Shown: positions 11,462-23,609, counted from the stretch's first letter. The stretch: 64,000 nt of DNA from Liolophura sinensis (GCF_032854445.1 NC_088307.1:23130953-23194952); one strand, 5' to 3'. The notes: a model not told the origin generated them from the letters alone. Numbers and translations: made by a program.

Positions 11462-13203
11462 CATACATATACACATACATAAGTAGGTTTGAAGGCGAGT
11501 CAAACCAAAGAATGTGCTTATCGCAACAAATTGCAGTCAAACAATAAAATCTACCATGTACACAGCTGATACAGGTAGATAAGAGACTTCGGTGTTGTTA
11601 ATCATATCATCCAGTGTAACGGCTATTGAGCTGGACACTATGTATACGTACAGCAAGCATCATTAATAAGTAGCAGTTTGTGAAAACCTAAAACATTCAG
11701 TAAGTAAAGACACTAGAACCACTTTCTTATTTCAGATTTTGATTCTCAAGTTTCTTATTTTCCCTCTCACCTAAAAATTGAAACCAGTTCCAAATTAGTA
11801 TTAGTATTACCTTTATTCACCATATTCATAAGGACACACAGATGTAATCTTCGGATATTACAATCGTATGGTGGGAGTAAATATCTTAAACTCGACAATA
11901 GTTATGAACCAATGCAGTCGTGTTTTCTTATGTCCCCCCTTATAAAGGGGAGTAACCCACTTAGGCGAATACATGCTTTGCATGTTCCTGGCAAATGTTT
12001 ATTGTCACCTGTTAACAGTTTTCTAGGATTTTTTGACAAAAGTAGGTTGATCCATTCACAGTTTGACTTGATTAAAATTGATTTACATACGAATCAATAA
12101 CGATTTTTCTCGTAGCTGGAGCTTCTCGCGAAGCCCTTTTTTCCCTTTCTGTTTTGGAGACAGTCGCATAGTGGAGTAGCCTACTCTTATTTCTGGCTCA
12201 TTTTTCAGCATGAGGCTTTGATATTTAACACATGTAGCTGAATAACAGTGCCACAAGCCTTTTTAGATCTTCACTAGTTTTAAAGATATCAATACAAGAA
12301 TATTAAAATTTCCAAAATTTTATCCCTAGATAATCACTCAGACAAGTCTAAAATGAATATTGGAAATTGGTGGGATTGATCTTAGTTCGACTAATAAACT
12401 TAAATAAACAGTTTGTTGAAAATTGGAGAAAAATTAGCATTTTGCAAAAAAGTTCTGATTTTTTGTTGTTGTGCGAAATATTTTATGCGGAATTTTTACT
12501 GAAGAGGACTGCATTATCCTTAAATACAAATTACCGTTATCTATCCCAGCTGACCAGGAGAATACAAACAACCGGCAAATACTTTGGAATATTAATTTTT
12601 CACAAACTGTCAGCCAGCAAGAACTGTGGAAAACCAATTTTCTCAAATTACTTGGTTTATCCCCAGATGAGGGAAATTAAAAAAAAAACCAATGTTTTAT
12701 TTCTCTCTGTTTCTCTTCTAAACAGTTGTTGAGATTTTTATAGACCTTAAACAGAGTAAAAATGCCTAGACTCCTACCAGTATGTGAAGTTTATACATAT
12801 CCGTTTGCCAAAGAATCGATAGTGGCTTGACCCTTAGGCCTACTTACTTGACTGCAATGATACACAGCGCATGCCACAACCGGAAAAGCAACATTTCTGA
12901 CTTCCGGGACACGAGCTGTCGGAGGAACACTGCGCAGTGCACGTAGGGAAATGGCGGGCTTGTATTCCGGTACCTGGACACGTCCCAGGTTTTATTGTCG
13001 GGGCTACAAACGAAGCATCACGACCTTTACTAGCCCGAGGCCAGTTTTAGGACTTACTCCAGGTATTAGCAATAGTCTGTAATAAGGTGTCATACATTTA
13101 GCGGGAATTAGAGTGTAAGCAGTGTTCATATTTAGGCCTAAGATGACTTTTGAAAGGCTTCTAACGATTGACAACTGCTGTTTCAAAAGATTAATCGATT
13201 TGC

Positions 13204-13289
<86 letters not shown>

Positions 13290-13453
13290 ATGTATTTATT
13301 TGATTTAATTATTTGATTGGTGTTTTACGCCGTACTCAAGAATATTTCACTTATACGACGGTGGCCAGCATTATGGGGGTGGAAACCGGGCAGGTTGTTG
13401 AAAGACCTTCCCACGTAGGAAGCCAACATGAGCTGGACTTGAACTCACAGCGA

Positions 13454-13543
<90 letters not shown>

Positions 13544-15283
13544 TTTCTAAATGATTACTTCCCATTCCCAATTGTATAGCCATATACATATTGTATGGCA
13601 TAATAGTAACAGCCATAGTTTATACAAGTTGAAGGCGTGTATATTTACCCATTTGACAAAGTCCCTTACTTTATTTCTCCTGTCAAATTTGAGGAGTATA
13701 TCAGATAAAGGTATTTTATATCTTCATCTAATCTCACTTACTAGATTGTATCGTTACGCAGCGCATGCCACAACCTGAAAAACAGCATTTCTGACTTCCG
13801 GGGCACGAGCTATCGGAGGAGCATTGCGCAGGGCATGTCGGGAAATGGCGTGTTTGGTAACCAGGGCACGTGCCGGGCTTTTCCACGGGGGCTAAAAACC
13901 AAAGATCACGGGCCTACATAGTTTCATGAGTGATAACACAGTGACAAAATTAAATTTGTGTGCAACAGGGTAAAGTTTGTTAATGCAATATAGCGATGAA
14001 ATTACATGGCCTTTGATCAAAGGTATAGTTTGCGTATATTGCTAGTCAACTCATTTTCGATACTTTCTTCAACAAAATAAATAAAATGGACCTAAGCTAC
14101 CCTGGACTACGTTTGTAAACACTAAACTCGTCTCCGTTAAAGTCCAAAGGACATATTCGATGCCTCGCTTCATACTTTTATTCCGTTCGAACAAAAATAT
14201 TGCAACAGTATCGCTACATAATCGTTACACCATGGATTACCTATCTTCTATAGTGAAGTATTGCTGAAACAGTAATGATGACGATCCAGCGGCAAAAAGC
14301 ACTAAGTTGAATAGCAGCAAAAACAGTTATTCTGCGTGCAAGTTGCTTCCTCACAAGCTAGTACCATAGATATTCCCGCTTATTCCGTTAACGTATGTAA
14401 AATTTACGTGTGTGTAAAGAAGTGTGTCAGCCAGTCCATTAATCAATCAGTCAATCAAATAATTAATCAATCGACCAACACTTCGAGCCTATGCATATAA
14501 GCGTATTCATACTTTCACTCAGATGTCATAGTTGCTCAGCTGAACCAGTCATCAACACTCTCAAAAGGATTACAAAGATTATTTAACCCAGCTGAGCTTA
14601 GCCTTGAATTTGCCACAAAAATTGTTTTTAAGTAAGAAACTGTTTATGGAAAACAATTTGTGGTCGTGTGTTTCGCCTGGGCTCTGCACATTTTATAAAT
14701 CTTCAAAAATCTCGCTCATTTAGCTCGGTGTTATTTTTCACCTCCTGCTCCTTGCGACCTACCCGGACGTTCGAAACTATAAATCAACATATACTTACTT
14801 GTCTGCACTGACACACAGCGCATGCCACAACCGTAGAAGCAGCACTTCTGACTTCCGGGACACGAGCTGTCGGACGAGCATCTCGCGGGGCATGACGGGA
14901 AATGGCGGGCTTGTATTCCGGTTTGGTACCCAGGACACCTGCCCGGTTTGTTTACTTGTGGTGCCCGGGCTGTTGACATATACAGAGTAATTAACAATTG
15001 TTGACTGATAATGTCATTTATCGCTAAAAGTAAACACGCGTCCAGCCCCTTGGAATGTCAGCGTAGTACAAAGTTAGACTTTGCTTTGCTTTTGCGAAGT
15101 TTGCTTTTAACTTCGTTGATGACGGTGAACGTTTTGGGCTCATTTTTTGAAATTACTTCAATTTAATTGAACAATCATCAGGAAAATATTAATAAAAATA
15201 ATCACAACTAATTTTACGTCAGGCAAGCAACCCGCACTCAAAGATATTCCTTTGGATGTAGCTTTTTGTACTTATATGTGTTG

Positions 15284-15367
<84 letters not shown>

Positions 15368-15660
15368 TCCGTAATCCTTTAAATTCGATTGCAGTATGAG
15401 TGATAGTTCCAGATGGCTTGATTAAAATTGAATTTGAAAATGACAAATTCTACTGGCAAAATCTGTTCCAGCTTACTGAGCTTATCTGCCAAGCCACTGG
15501 TATTAGTACTGAGGCAGATAAAAGCTGAAACACAATAGCATTAGAGAATTCTCTTACTTGATGACGTAATGGGTACGCACACGGCCTGTGTAGGGCACGG
15601 AGGACGATAGCACCGCGTCGGGATTTCTTTACAATAATGTCCTTGTACACACAAAGTTGC
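10176..15660 (-). CDS. Secreted cysteine-rich protein with five WAP domains (first exon not found)
   Basis: Exons in transcript order: 15558..15660, 14799..14969, 13742..13891, 12848..13003 and 10176..10495. All have AG acceptors and GTAAG donors, and together give 900 bases, exactly 299 codons plus TAA. The first encodes a six-cysteine module (CVQGHYC, then RCYRPPC, then CVP). The next three each encode one eight-cysteine WAP (whey acidic protein, four-disulfide core) domain. The last encodes two, each starting KPG.CP with a KCC pair. Internal exons are symmetric (phase 1-1), as usual for shuffled extracellular modules. WAP proteins are secreted protease inhibitors or antimicrobials; in molluscs, multi-WAP proteins (perlwapin type) occur in nacre. 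A signal peptide is expected upstream but was not identified. An AATAAA complement lies at 9821..9826, about 350 bases past the stop. Inhibitor, shell matrix or immune role is undecided. Confidence 0.85.
11371..11456. repeat. (CATA)n microsatellite
   Basis: About 21 uninterrupted ACAT units. The duplicated locus near 7.5 kb lacks this expansion. Confidence 0.95.
12848..13003 (-). CDS. WAP gene: WAP domain 3 exon
   Basis: 156 bases, phase 1-1. [18 protein letters not shown] then [20 protein letters not shown]. Nearly identical to domains 1 and 2, so these exons arose by recent tandem duplication. Confidence 0.87.
13207..13286. repeat. (TA)n microsatellite
   Basis: About 40 TA units directly beside the tail of a SINE fragment. 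Confidence 0.95.
13311..13458 (-). mobile_element. SINE family A between two TA runs
   Basis: Reverse copy from TTGGTGTTTTACGCCGTACT to GAACTCACAGCGACCGCA. The head is replaced at 13458 by a second TA run. It lies in the intron between WAP domain 2 and domain 3 exons. Confidence 0.85.
13458..13540. repeat. (TA)n microsatellite
   Basis: About 41 TA units, starting exactly where the SINE head is truncated. Confidence 0.95.
13742..13891 (-). CDS. WAP gene: WAP domain 2 exon
   Basis: 150 bases, phase 1-1. [16 protein letters not shown] then [20 protein letters not shown], eight cysteines. Seven residues shorter than domain 1. Confidence 0.87.
14799..14969 (-). CDS. WAP gene: WAP domain 1 exon
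   Basis: 171 bases, phase 1-1. [20 protein letters not shown] leads into [20 protein letters not shown], with all eight cysteines. The usual final Pro after the last Cys is absent. Confidence 0.88.
15284..15365. repeat. (TA)n microsatellite
   Basis: About 40 TA units in the intron between the cysteine-module exon and WAP domain 1. Confidence 0.95.
15558..15660 (-). CDS. WAP gene: N-terminal six-cysteine module exon
   Basis: The acceptor is TTTTTCTCTGCAG, the donor GTAAGA in phase 1. It encodes [14 protein letters not shown], then [11 protein letters not shown]. No family name is assigned. Only the phase-0 frame is cysteine-rich and joins the next exon correctly. Confidence 0.65.
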
Positions 15661-16189
15661 CTGCAGAGAAAAATAAATCACTTGAATTGAACTCCTTACT
15701 CTCTACGTTCGCTTTACATCACTGCCGCCACTAGCAAAATTTGTACAGAAATCTTGAACAACTCCGGGTTCACTGGGGTCACGATGAGGCAGGAAATGAT
15801 GTAAGAAAACCCCAAAAGCTCTGTCATAATCTTTCTTTCTAATAACACTTTCCACACATGCATTCTTTCTGTCTAACTGTTTGCACAGCATGAGTCTATA
15901 ACCAGTACGTGAAACAATTTTATAGTTGAGTGTTGATTAAGTAGTTCCGCGCGAGGACAAAAGTGGTGAGGTTAAGCCTAAACAAGCCTACGTGCGTTGC
16001 AGCGAGCGTACAGAGCGGCACATGCGATGTAAGGAGTGTGCACTTGTTACATACTGATTTAACGTACTGGATTCCTGATCTATCAACTAATTTTTTGTAC
16101 ATTGTTTTTTGTCCTGGAAGTTTTGTATTAAACAGTATTTCGTCTTGTACACAGCAAAATTTTCACCATACGGGGATGTACACGTTATC

Positions 16190-16445
16190 GTACGGTATAC
16201 TGAGCATGAAGGTCACCACAGGCACAGTACCACACACATGTTGATACTTGTGGCACAGCCGGGCAGCTGCAGGGTACGGTGTGGCTCACAACCGCACGGT
16301 ATACAACAGCTGCCTTACGGTATTCTGAGCATGAAGGTCACTGCACAGTACCACACATATGTTGATGCTTGTGGCACAGCCGGGCAACTGCAGGGTACGG
16401 TGTGGCTCACAACGACAGTATACAACAGCTGCCTTATGGTATTCT
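16190..16445 (+). repeat. About 120-bp tandem duplication
   Basis: Two full units and the start of a third, sharing CTGAGCATGAAGGTCAC, CTTGTGGCACAGCCGGGCA and TACAACAGCTGCCTTA. Spacing of the CTGAGCATGA anchors is about 125 bases. Open frames over it come from the repeat. Confidence 0.85.
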
Positions 16446-16844
16446 GACCATGGAGGGGCAGAGTATATACTGTCCAGAGTTTGTTTTTTTCCGTTTGGCT
16501 TATTTTTTTTTTATTTTTTTTTTTTTACCTTTCTAAGCTAAATCCTGCATTGTGCAGAACTGTTTGGTGTCATACAGTTACCGTTTTATGGCCGTGTAAT
16601 AAACAACAGTGGATATAAAAGGCCGAAATTCAGCGGTCTAAAATCGATTGCATATTCCCATAGATTATAGAACCTTAAACATGCCAAACTTACCGCACAT
16701 CCATACTGGGCTTTCACAACTCCAAACCACGTGACCTTGGGAATAAGCAGATATGTTGCATGATGATTTCAACATTCGGATTTCACTATCACCTACTGCA
16801 AGGCTATTTTAGCTTGTCATTTTTATTGTGTATGAAACACGAGG

Positions 16845-17075
16845 AGCGATGCTAGAATGTATACGTGGTATTACAGTAGACTAATCTCTTAAATATAACA
16901 CATATATTCTATTCATTGAAGACAAAGTTTGTATTAGACTAAGAGCATGACATGTTATATATTACACAGTATTAAATTATAATAACAGAATACATCCCAA
17001 CATCACTCAGATAATAGACTTTAATAACATAACAGACACTTGTAAAAATTTACCAGATTTTTTTTTTTGAGTGTA
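16845..17075. mobile_element. Fold-back MITE, copy 2 (5'-truncated)
   Basis: Keeps GATGCTAGAATGTAT on the left arm and the complete right end TTTTTTGAGTGTA. The inner arm has AACAGAATACATCCCAACAT. Confidence 0.7.
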
Positions 17076-17720
17076 CATACACACAGAACACTGTGGAACT
17101 AGACCTCTTCAGTGGAAACGAATAGTTTTTTTGGGGGGGTTGAAATACACGTATATCTGAATATTGACTATAGAAACTTACCAGCAAACTCAACAGTGGA
17201 ATAACCAAGGAAAACATGGTGAAGTGGAACTACCGGTACTGTTTTCACAGCCCACAGCGAGTGATTTGTGCCCTAATCTGTTGTTTTCCACAAAGCCTAC
17301 CACCGTTACTCTGATGAGATATTTATTAAGTGTCGTGCAAATAAAGGCGCATGCGTGGTATTTTCGCTCATCCGCATTTCGTACCAGTCGGACAAGTCGG
17401 TCACGTTCCTCCGTCATTTTAATTTCCCTCCACCCCGGAAGCTTGGTGAAGGCATGTAAAGCACCCAACGTGGACCTGATTTTGAGCCAATGAAAGCCAT
17501 TTGAGATTCTGTGACATTTATCCAACTGCACGAAGTTCTTGGAATTCGTGTGAAGGATGTGTTTAACTTCACATATTTGCAACACATATTTTCAAACAAC
17601 GTGAAAACCATTCTGAACTATGCAAAAAACAAAAACGCAATGATATAGATACAGCCACATGATACACATGACTTGCTATTTATACCAATAATACTTGACG
17701 TATGGACCTGAACACCTCTC
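17076..17720. other. No gene recognised
   Basis: A 131-codon minus-strand open frame (17190..17585) has no recognisable domain. A CCAAT box (17487 region) and a GCGCATGCG motif (17347 region) could mark a promoter, but this is weak. Confidence 0.25.
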
Positions 17721-17721
17721 T

Positions 17722-17752
<31 letters not shown>

Positions 17753-17974
17753 CTTATTTATTTGATTGCATTTTACGCTGAACTCAAGAATATTTCACTT
17801 ACACGACAGTGGACAGCATTATGGTGGGAGGAAACCGGACAGACGCCTCAGGAAACCGCCGACCATCCGCAGGCTGCTGAATTCCGGAGAGGAAGCCAGC
17901 ATGAGCTGGACTTGAACTCACAGTGTGTCTTTGCGCCGTGATGGCGTGCCAACCACCTGGGACACGGAGGCCCC
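17721..17974 (-). mobile_element. SINE family A, full length
   Basis: A TTTA-repeat tail, the core, and a tRNA-like head ending CACGGAGGCCCC. Full length in reverse orientation. Confidence 0.9.
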
Positions 17975-18054
17975 GTCTTTCTTAGTGGAGGATACTCTAG
18001 ACCAGGTTACGTCTAACATATTGCAATTAACATCACTGCATTTTAACCTAATTC

Positions 18055-18190
18055 TGATTAACGCATGGTTCTAAAAGGCGTCCACGTTGCTACCTTTTAA
18101 GCATTTACATGAACAGTCAGAATAAAACGTTAACTGAGGTAAACTGACAAGAGGCTGGGTTTCATGGGTGAGACCATTTGCCAGCGATCG
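18055..18190 (-). repeat. Interspersed repeat family D
   Basis: Reverse copy with GTTGCTACCTTTTAAGCATT and TACATGAACAGTCAGAATAA. One of about ten copies between 18 and 30.5 kb. Confidence 0.6.
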
Positions 18191-18262
18191 CACTGTCGTT
18201 CTTGTTTTACACTGTCGTTCTTGTTTTACACTGTCGTTCTTCACACTACTGTTCTTGTTTTA
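18188..18262 (+). repeat. 19-bp tandem repeat, about 3.5 copies
   Basis: The unit is ACACTGTCGTTCTTGTTTT. It appears to have expanded from the end of the adjacent family D element. Confidence 0.85.
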
Positions 18263-18275
18263 CCCTCTGTGCTGT

Positions 18276-18466
<191 letters not shown>

Positions 18467-18831
18467 CACCAAAGAAGTAAAAATAAGACAGTACGAAAGA
18501 AATTATTACAGAGAAATGGTCAAAAGTTTTCATTTATGCCAGAATGATGCAAGGGATGCAAAAGAAGAGTAATTTTAATAAATTCTTTTTTTTTTCGTTT
18601 AAATTTAGTCCAAGTAAACGTATCGAATTTTTTCAACGTGATGCATATAACACACCTAGGCCTGGGTAGGGCGGAATTAAACATAGCTATGAAGCAGAGT
18701 TAGGATTTTAGATATTTTTCTTCTAAAGATGTATTTCAGTCACACATTTCAACACTTACCGGTCCATCGTAATTTCACGAAAACTGCAAATATTAGGATT
18801 CATACTTATAGGAGAGTTCTTTAGTGCCTGT

Positions 18832-18878
<47 letters not shown>

Positions 18879-18881
18879 TTC

Positions 18882-19133
18882 AAAAATAAATCTTTTAAAT
18901 TTAACAGAAAGTCTGTCATCCTTGTGATGCTAGAATGTATTCTGTTATCGCAGTAGATTATTGTGCTAGATTTTGCAAACATATTCTGTTAATTCAACAT
19001 CACGATTCTGTTAGATTCTAACAGGGTACTATGTTGAATATGACATAATATCGTGTTATAATAACAGAATACATTCCAGCATCACTCAGACAGGAGACTT
19101 TCTGTTAAATATAACAGATAAATTTTTGAGTGT
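18882..19133. mobile_element. Fold-back MITE, copy 3
   Basis: The arms AGTCTGTCATCCTTGTGATG and CATCACTCAGACAGGAGACT face each other; ends CAAAAATAAATC and TTTTTGAGTGT. A TTTA microsatellite abuts the left end. Confidence 0.75.
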
Positions 19134-19169
19134 TTAATTTTTATAAGTAAATTTGTACTTCTACAAAGG

Positions 19170-19225
19170 CGATCAGTTTTATGAGAGTTCACGGAATAAA
19201 CCACCGACCTTTGGCAATGCCTGTT
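19170..19225 (+). repeat. SINE-like repeat family C, fragment
   Basis: GGCGATCAGTTTTATGAGAG then ACCACCGACCTTTGGCAATG. Confidence 0.45.
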
Positions 19226-20384
19226 AATTCATGTTAATAGTGTTATCATATTGGTTACAGTGTTTGCATGCTATGTAGGTCTACATTGCGCCCCTGTAAA
19301 TTTAGCGCCACTGTAGTTTAAAACATTGATTAAACACCTCCACCGTTTTTGGAGGGTGGGAGTAATATATCCCCTATTCACCTTTTCCAGTTAACTAACA
19401 ATGTTTAAATTTACCTTGTTTTCTTTCATATTTCACAGAAAATGATGCACAATACAAGAGAGCTTTTTGTATTATAGTTTAATTAAGACCATCGCTCACA
19501 CTACGAGTTTCCGTGATCTTTAGACGCTGTGACATATCCATCGCGACACTGACCCACTGTCAATTTCCATGCAACCATGGTTACTCACTCGTCGCGTGAG
19601 CAACGCCCACTTGTGAAAACAGCCGCTGACAACACCTGATTATGTCCTACGCGCGAACTAACAAAACGACGCTGACAACAATTGGTGAGTAGGTCACGCT
19701 CAGCCGTCCATTACTGTAAAGTTGTGCACAACACAACGTGAGGGCTTCAAAAACGCAAACAAGACGGAAACAAGAAATAGCTTCGCCCATGCTGTTGCTA
19801 CATCAAAAAGCCTTTGTTTTACGAAAAACACCGAATTTGTCAGGATGTGAAGTAGATGCGGGAAAAGACAATTTCAGAAATGTTCTTCAAAAATGTATGT
19901 TAGATAACCCTTTTTGTTATATCCGTACCCGATTACCTGACATTCAGGGAGTATAGGGAAGTGATTCAATGACAATATACGAGAAAAAATCCGCTGACAA
20001 TACAGGAGGTTCCTCATTTGCCCTCATGGTTTTTGAGTGACAAAGTTCTATTAAAATGCTGATTTTAAAAATGAATGGTGAATTCTTGGCAAGTAACTGA
20101 CGGGTTTTCCAAAGCTTGTCCTTCCATAGTATATGCATTGACAATTGACACATGATAACACATACGCTATAAAATCTGGCCTTATGTCAGTTTACACATC
20201 CAGGCGTCTATTAATATTTACATTTCTTTATTGACTGTCCATGTACGTGCTTAATTAGTATCATCTTGCAGGTTTAGGCAGAATCAGGGAAAAAATATTA
20301 GATGCTGGTAGCCATTTATTTGACTTCAGTGGACTAGAACCATTCAAATCCGATGTTCCCAGTTATCCCACTAGGGTCTACAGT
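19226..20384. other. No gene recognised
   Basis: A relatively GC-rich patch at 19500..19760 and a 72-codon plus-strand frame (19738..19956) rich in Lys/Arg show no known domain. Confidence 0.25.
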
Positions 20385-20545
20385 ATAATTAAAGACGCAC
20401 AGCATAGATAGTAAAATCAGACAGCAGTGTGACAAATGGTGAATGGTCACACGTAACCGGTGAAAAACGGCCTTTTTATTTTATTCTAATTGTTCATGTA
20501 AATGCATAAATAGTAACAACCTACACATGTCATGTGGCTCATCCA
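20385..20545 (+). repeat. Interspersed repeat family D
   Basis: AAAGACGCACAGCATAGATA, then GGTCACACGTAACCGGTGAA and TTGTTCATGTAAATGCATAA. Confidence 0.65.
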
Positions 20546-21185
20546 AGATAACATATCCCCAAAACAGAATGTAGGAGTTTAAAATTCAGTTTAAGAGTCC
20601 AGTACAACATTATTTAGGAACTTATTTTCACTTACATTCGGAGAGTTTCTGCGCTTGATGACCGTAACCCGACCGGGAGAAGTTATTTTTCTCATTGCTT
20701 AAGAGCCATCCAGCAAAACTTTCATCACATGGCACTATACCGTGTGGTACACTTGGCAGAATGGCACAGCACCACAGAGTTCTAAATACTGTAGTACTGC
20801 ACAGCCGTTGCATTGTACTACGTGGTAACGTTGCGAGAATTAAAGGCGTTCAAACGTTTGCGCTTTATGGACAATACTATCCAAGTTTAAGAACTCTGAT
20901 GTCACAGGCAGTTTTTCCAACTCTAATCCCGACACTGTTCCAGTTACCCTTTTTACCCATGATTAAAGGACTGCTGAAATAATGTTCTAAAAAAATTCCT
21001 TCCGCCTGGTGATTAACATCCAAAAAAAGGTGATGTGACGTCAGAGGTCCTAGATACGGTCAGTCAGTATGGCTCATAGTAATCCCACCATAGAATTCAA
21101 ATACCTGAATGCCTTTCAACAGTCTTCAAAAAATCCAAAAATAAAAAATAAATGAAAGCATTTAGTAAATAGTTTTCAGTAACGG

Positions 21186-21280
21186 TAATGTTGTGTGGTA
21201 ACGTTGTGCGGTGAGGTTGTGCGGTGACGTTGTGCGGTGACATTGTGCTGTAACGTTGTATGATAACGTTGTGATTCACT
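21186..21280 (+). repeat. 13-bp minisatellite
   Basis: About six imperfect units of GGTGACGTTGTGC. It sets the repetitive character of overlapping open frames. Confidence 0.8.
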
Positions 21281-21494
21281 ATGCGTATTCGACCAGGCAC
21301 AAAGTGTCTTGTGACAACTGTGTAGCAACGAAAGACGACGGCACGGCAACGAGCGGCCATTGACAGCTCCTTACTGCCATTACATCGCTATAAAGTTGTA
21401 AACAGCTACCGCATGTACAGTGATCAACCTAATATCCCTGTAACTATAGTCTGCAAAGGGAGACAATCTGCAAGGCAGCCAGTCTCCTGAGGCG

Positions 21495-21675
21495 TTTTCT
21501 ATAATGTATGAGACCACGTCACAGCGGGTAAAACCAATACGGTGACGACAGTGTGGTAGTTGGTAAATGGTAACACGTATTACCTGTGAAATACGGCCTC
21601 TTGGCAATTTAACTCATTTAGGGTTTTGTTTTAACCGTTCACGCAAATGCTTAAACACTGGTAAGTTGTATACCC
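21495..21675 (+). repeat. Interspersed repeat family D
   Basis: ACGACAGTGTGGTAGTTGGT, CGTATTACCTGTGAAATACG, TAGGGTTTTGTTTTAACCGT. Confidence 0.65.
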
Positions 21676-22254
21676 CGCAGAACCATTGCTTAAACCGAAT
21701 GAGGTAAACAGAAATTCAAAAATAATAAATAAATGCAGTTTGTTAGAAGATAATTCGGGTTTTGAACCATTGGTATTGGGCAGTGTTGAAAGTTCTCTTT
21801 GTCTAATTTTAAAGAGATGTTTTGCATGAAAGGGGACTCACAATATATATGGCATTGTCCTATACAGTACGCTAGCCTTTTCAGTGCTTTGATAAACCGA
21901 CGACCAATCAAAATTTTCTTTGTGTTGCATACATAAACGAATAAAGAGAGATGAGTTGACTAAGGTCACATGTGTAACAGTTAAGAACATCATCTTTAAG
22001 ATAAGATTAAATTCGACATTGTATAAAGAGTTAATATGAAATTCCAATTAAATGATTTTCAGGGAATTGATAAACCAACGACCAATCATAATTTTCTATA
22101 AACACATAAGCCCTGTCTACCAATGCTGACTAAACCAAAGCAGCAAATGCTATATTCCTTACATATAACACGTGAAGACAGTGTGATAGCTGACAAATGG
22201 TAACACAAGTCCAGCTCATGCTGGCTTACCGAAGGCAAGCAAGCCGCCCCGCCC

Positions 22255-22431
22255 GAGCAATTATACTGATACGGGTCAACCAGTCGTTGCACTATCCCCT
22301 TCATGCTGAACGCCAAGCGGGGAAGTTACAACTTCCTCTTTTAAAGCCTTAGGTCTGACTCCATCAAGGATTGATCCTGGATCTACTGGTCCCGAAGCCG
22401 ACGCTCTACCAACTGTGCTATCCGAGCCGGT
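22255..22431 (-). mobile_element. tRNA-derived SINE family B
   Basis: On the minus strand it starts CCGGCTCGGATAGCACAGTT (A-box-like GATAGCACAGTTGG), then a B-box-like GATCAATCC near 22368. The body has AGGAAGTTGTAACTTCCCCG and GCAACGACTGGTTGACCCGT. It is a different family from SINE A. Confidence 0.8.
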
Positions 22432-22679
22432 CGCAAGTGTTTGAAGTGAGAAACACACCTGGAACCAAAGAAAAACATCTTCAGGCATCTTATAATAGAA
22501 ATGACCCTACTTTCTGTAGGGACCGGTATCCTGATATCTTACACGATCATCTTTGTCTCACAAATGGAGTTCCCTTTGAAGAGTCACGCCATTTTCTATA
22601 ACTTACATTTGTAATCGCACTCTCCTCCATTGAACTGCTTAGCCATAGGCTGAATATGAGCTTTTCCATTATATGTATG

Positions 22680-22730
22680 TATGTATGTATGCCGAAGACA
22701 CCAGACATGACACACACACCCAGTCACATC
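22680..22730 (+). repeat. GCCGAAGACACCAGACATG repeat fragment
   Basis: Follows a short TATG run; same core as at 5.4 and 58.7 kb. Confidence 0.45.
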
Positions 22731-22739
22731 AAACCGATA

Positions 22740-22890
22740 GAATTAAAGACGTACAGCATAGAGAGTAAAACCAGCGACGACAGTGTGATAGTTGGCTAAT
22801 GGTCACAAGTAAACAGTGGAATACACCTCTTATCGATTTACCTCGGTCAAGGGTTTATTCTGACTGCTCATTGTAAATGCAGCAACTTAC
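22740..22890 (+). repeat. Interspersed repeat family D
   Basis: AAAGACGTACAGCATAGAGA, ACGACAGTGTGATAGTTGGC, AAGGGTTTATTCTGACTG. Confidence 0.65.
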
Positions 22891-22964
22891 ACGGTGCTAG
22901 CAACGAAGAGTTGGGAGGGTGGATTTTAGGTGGGGTGGGGTGGGGGGATGTGGAAGAGAGCACC

Positions 22965-23215
22965 TGCCCAGTGGTTGGCGTGTAGTTAAAAGACCCAGAG
23001 GCCTGTCAACAATTTGATCGCTGTGAGTTTAAGTTCAGCTCATGCTGGCTTCCTCTCCAGTCGTACACTGGAAGGCCTTTCAGCAACCTTCGGATGGTCG
23101 TGGACTTTCCCCAGGGCTCTATCCATTTTCCACCCACCATAAATGCTGGACGTATAAGTGAAAAACTCTTGAGTACTGGTACGTTGTAAATCACCAGTCA
23201 AATAAATACAAAAAA
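22965..23215 (+). mobile_element. SINE family A, near full length
   Basis: Diverged tRNA head, then TCAGCTCATGCTGGCTTCCT, core and tail ending CCAGTCAAATAAATAC. Confidence 0.8.
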
Positions 23216-23244
23216 TGAGTCAGTGAGGTGTTTGAATATGAAAG

Positions 23245-23370
23245 ACGTACAGCATAAAAATCAGAACAATGGCGACGGTGTGATAGTGAGATGGTGAGAT
23301 GTAGCCTCTTGTCAGTTTACCTTAGGTACGGTTTTATTTAAATTGTTCATTTAGATGCGTAAATGGTAGC
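23245..23370 (+). repeat. Interspersed repeat family D
   Basis: AAAGACGTACAGCATAAAAA then CTTGTCAGTTTACCTTAGGT and ATTGTTCATTTAGATGCG. Confidence 0.6.
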
Positions 23371-23540
23371 AACATGCACCATGCAACCCTATACCACCAT
23401 GGTTTAAAATGAATCTGGCAAAAATGCAGCGATGTTACTTGGAAGCTATTAAACGTCACTGGTCTCAATGTCGTAACGGTTTCCCCAAGACCTATCCTTC
23501 CAGTACGAGGCGCCAAACGAGGTGGAAACAAGTGCCATTC

Positions 23541-23609
23541 TCACAAACCTCATTGGTGTATAATACGGTCGCTATGAGTTCAAGTCCAGCTCATGCTGGC
23601 TTCCTCTGT
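23541..23609 (+). mobile_element. SINE family A, head fragment
   Basis: ACGGTCGCTATGAGTTCAAG and TCCAGCTCATGCTGGCTTCC only. Confidence 0.7.

Noticed and set aside
13122..13616. Poly(Ile-Tyr) frames
   Set aside because: Translation of TA microsatellites; the same holds at 15.2 and 18.2 kb.
15700..15891. Signal-peptide exon of the WAP gene
   Set aside because: A hydrophobic run (FKISVQILLVAA) exists, but it has no good start codon, and the implied intron to 15660 would be only about 60 bases with a weak donor.
17190..17585. 131-codon minus-strand gene
   Set aside because: No recognised domain, no splice support, overlapping open frames on both strands.
19738..19956. 72-codon plus-strand gene
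   Set aside because: Basic and featureless; no family resemblance or supporting signals.
22355..22431. tRNA gene on the minus strand
   Set aside because: A and B boxes are present but the sequence continues into a SINE body; no clean acceptor stem.
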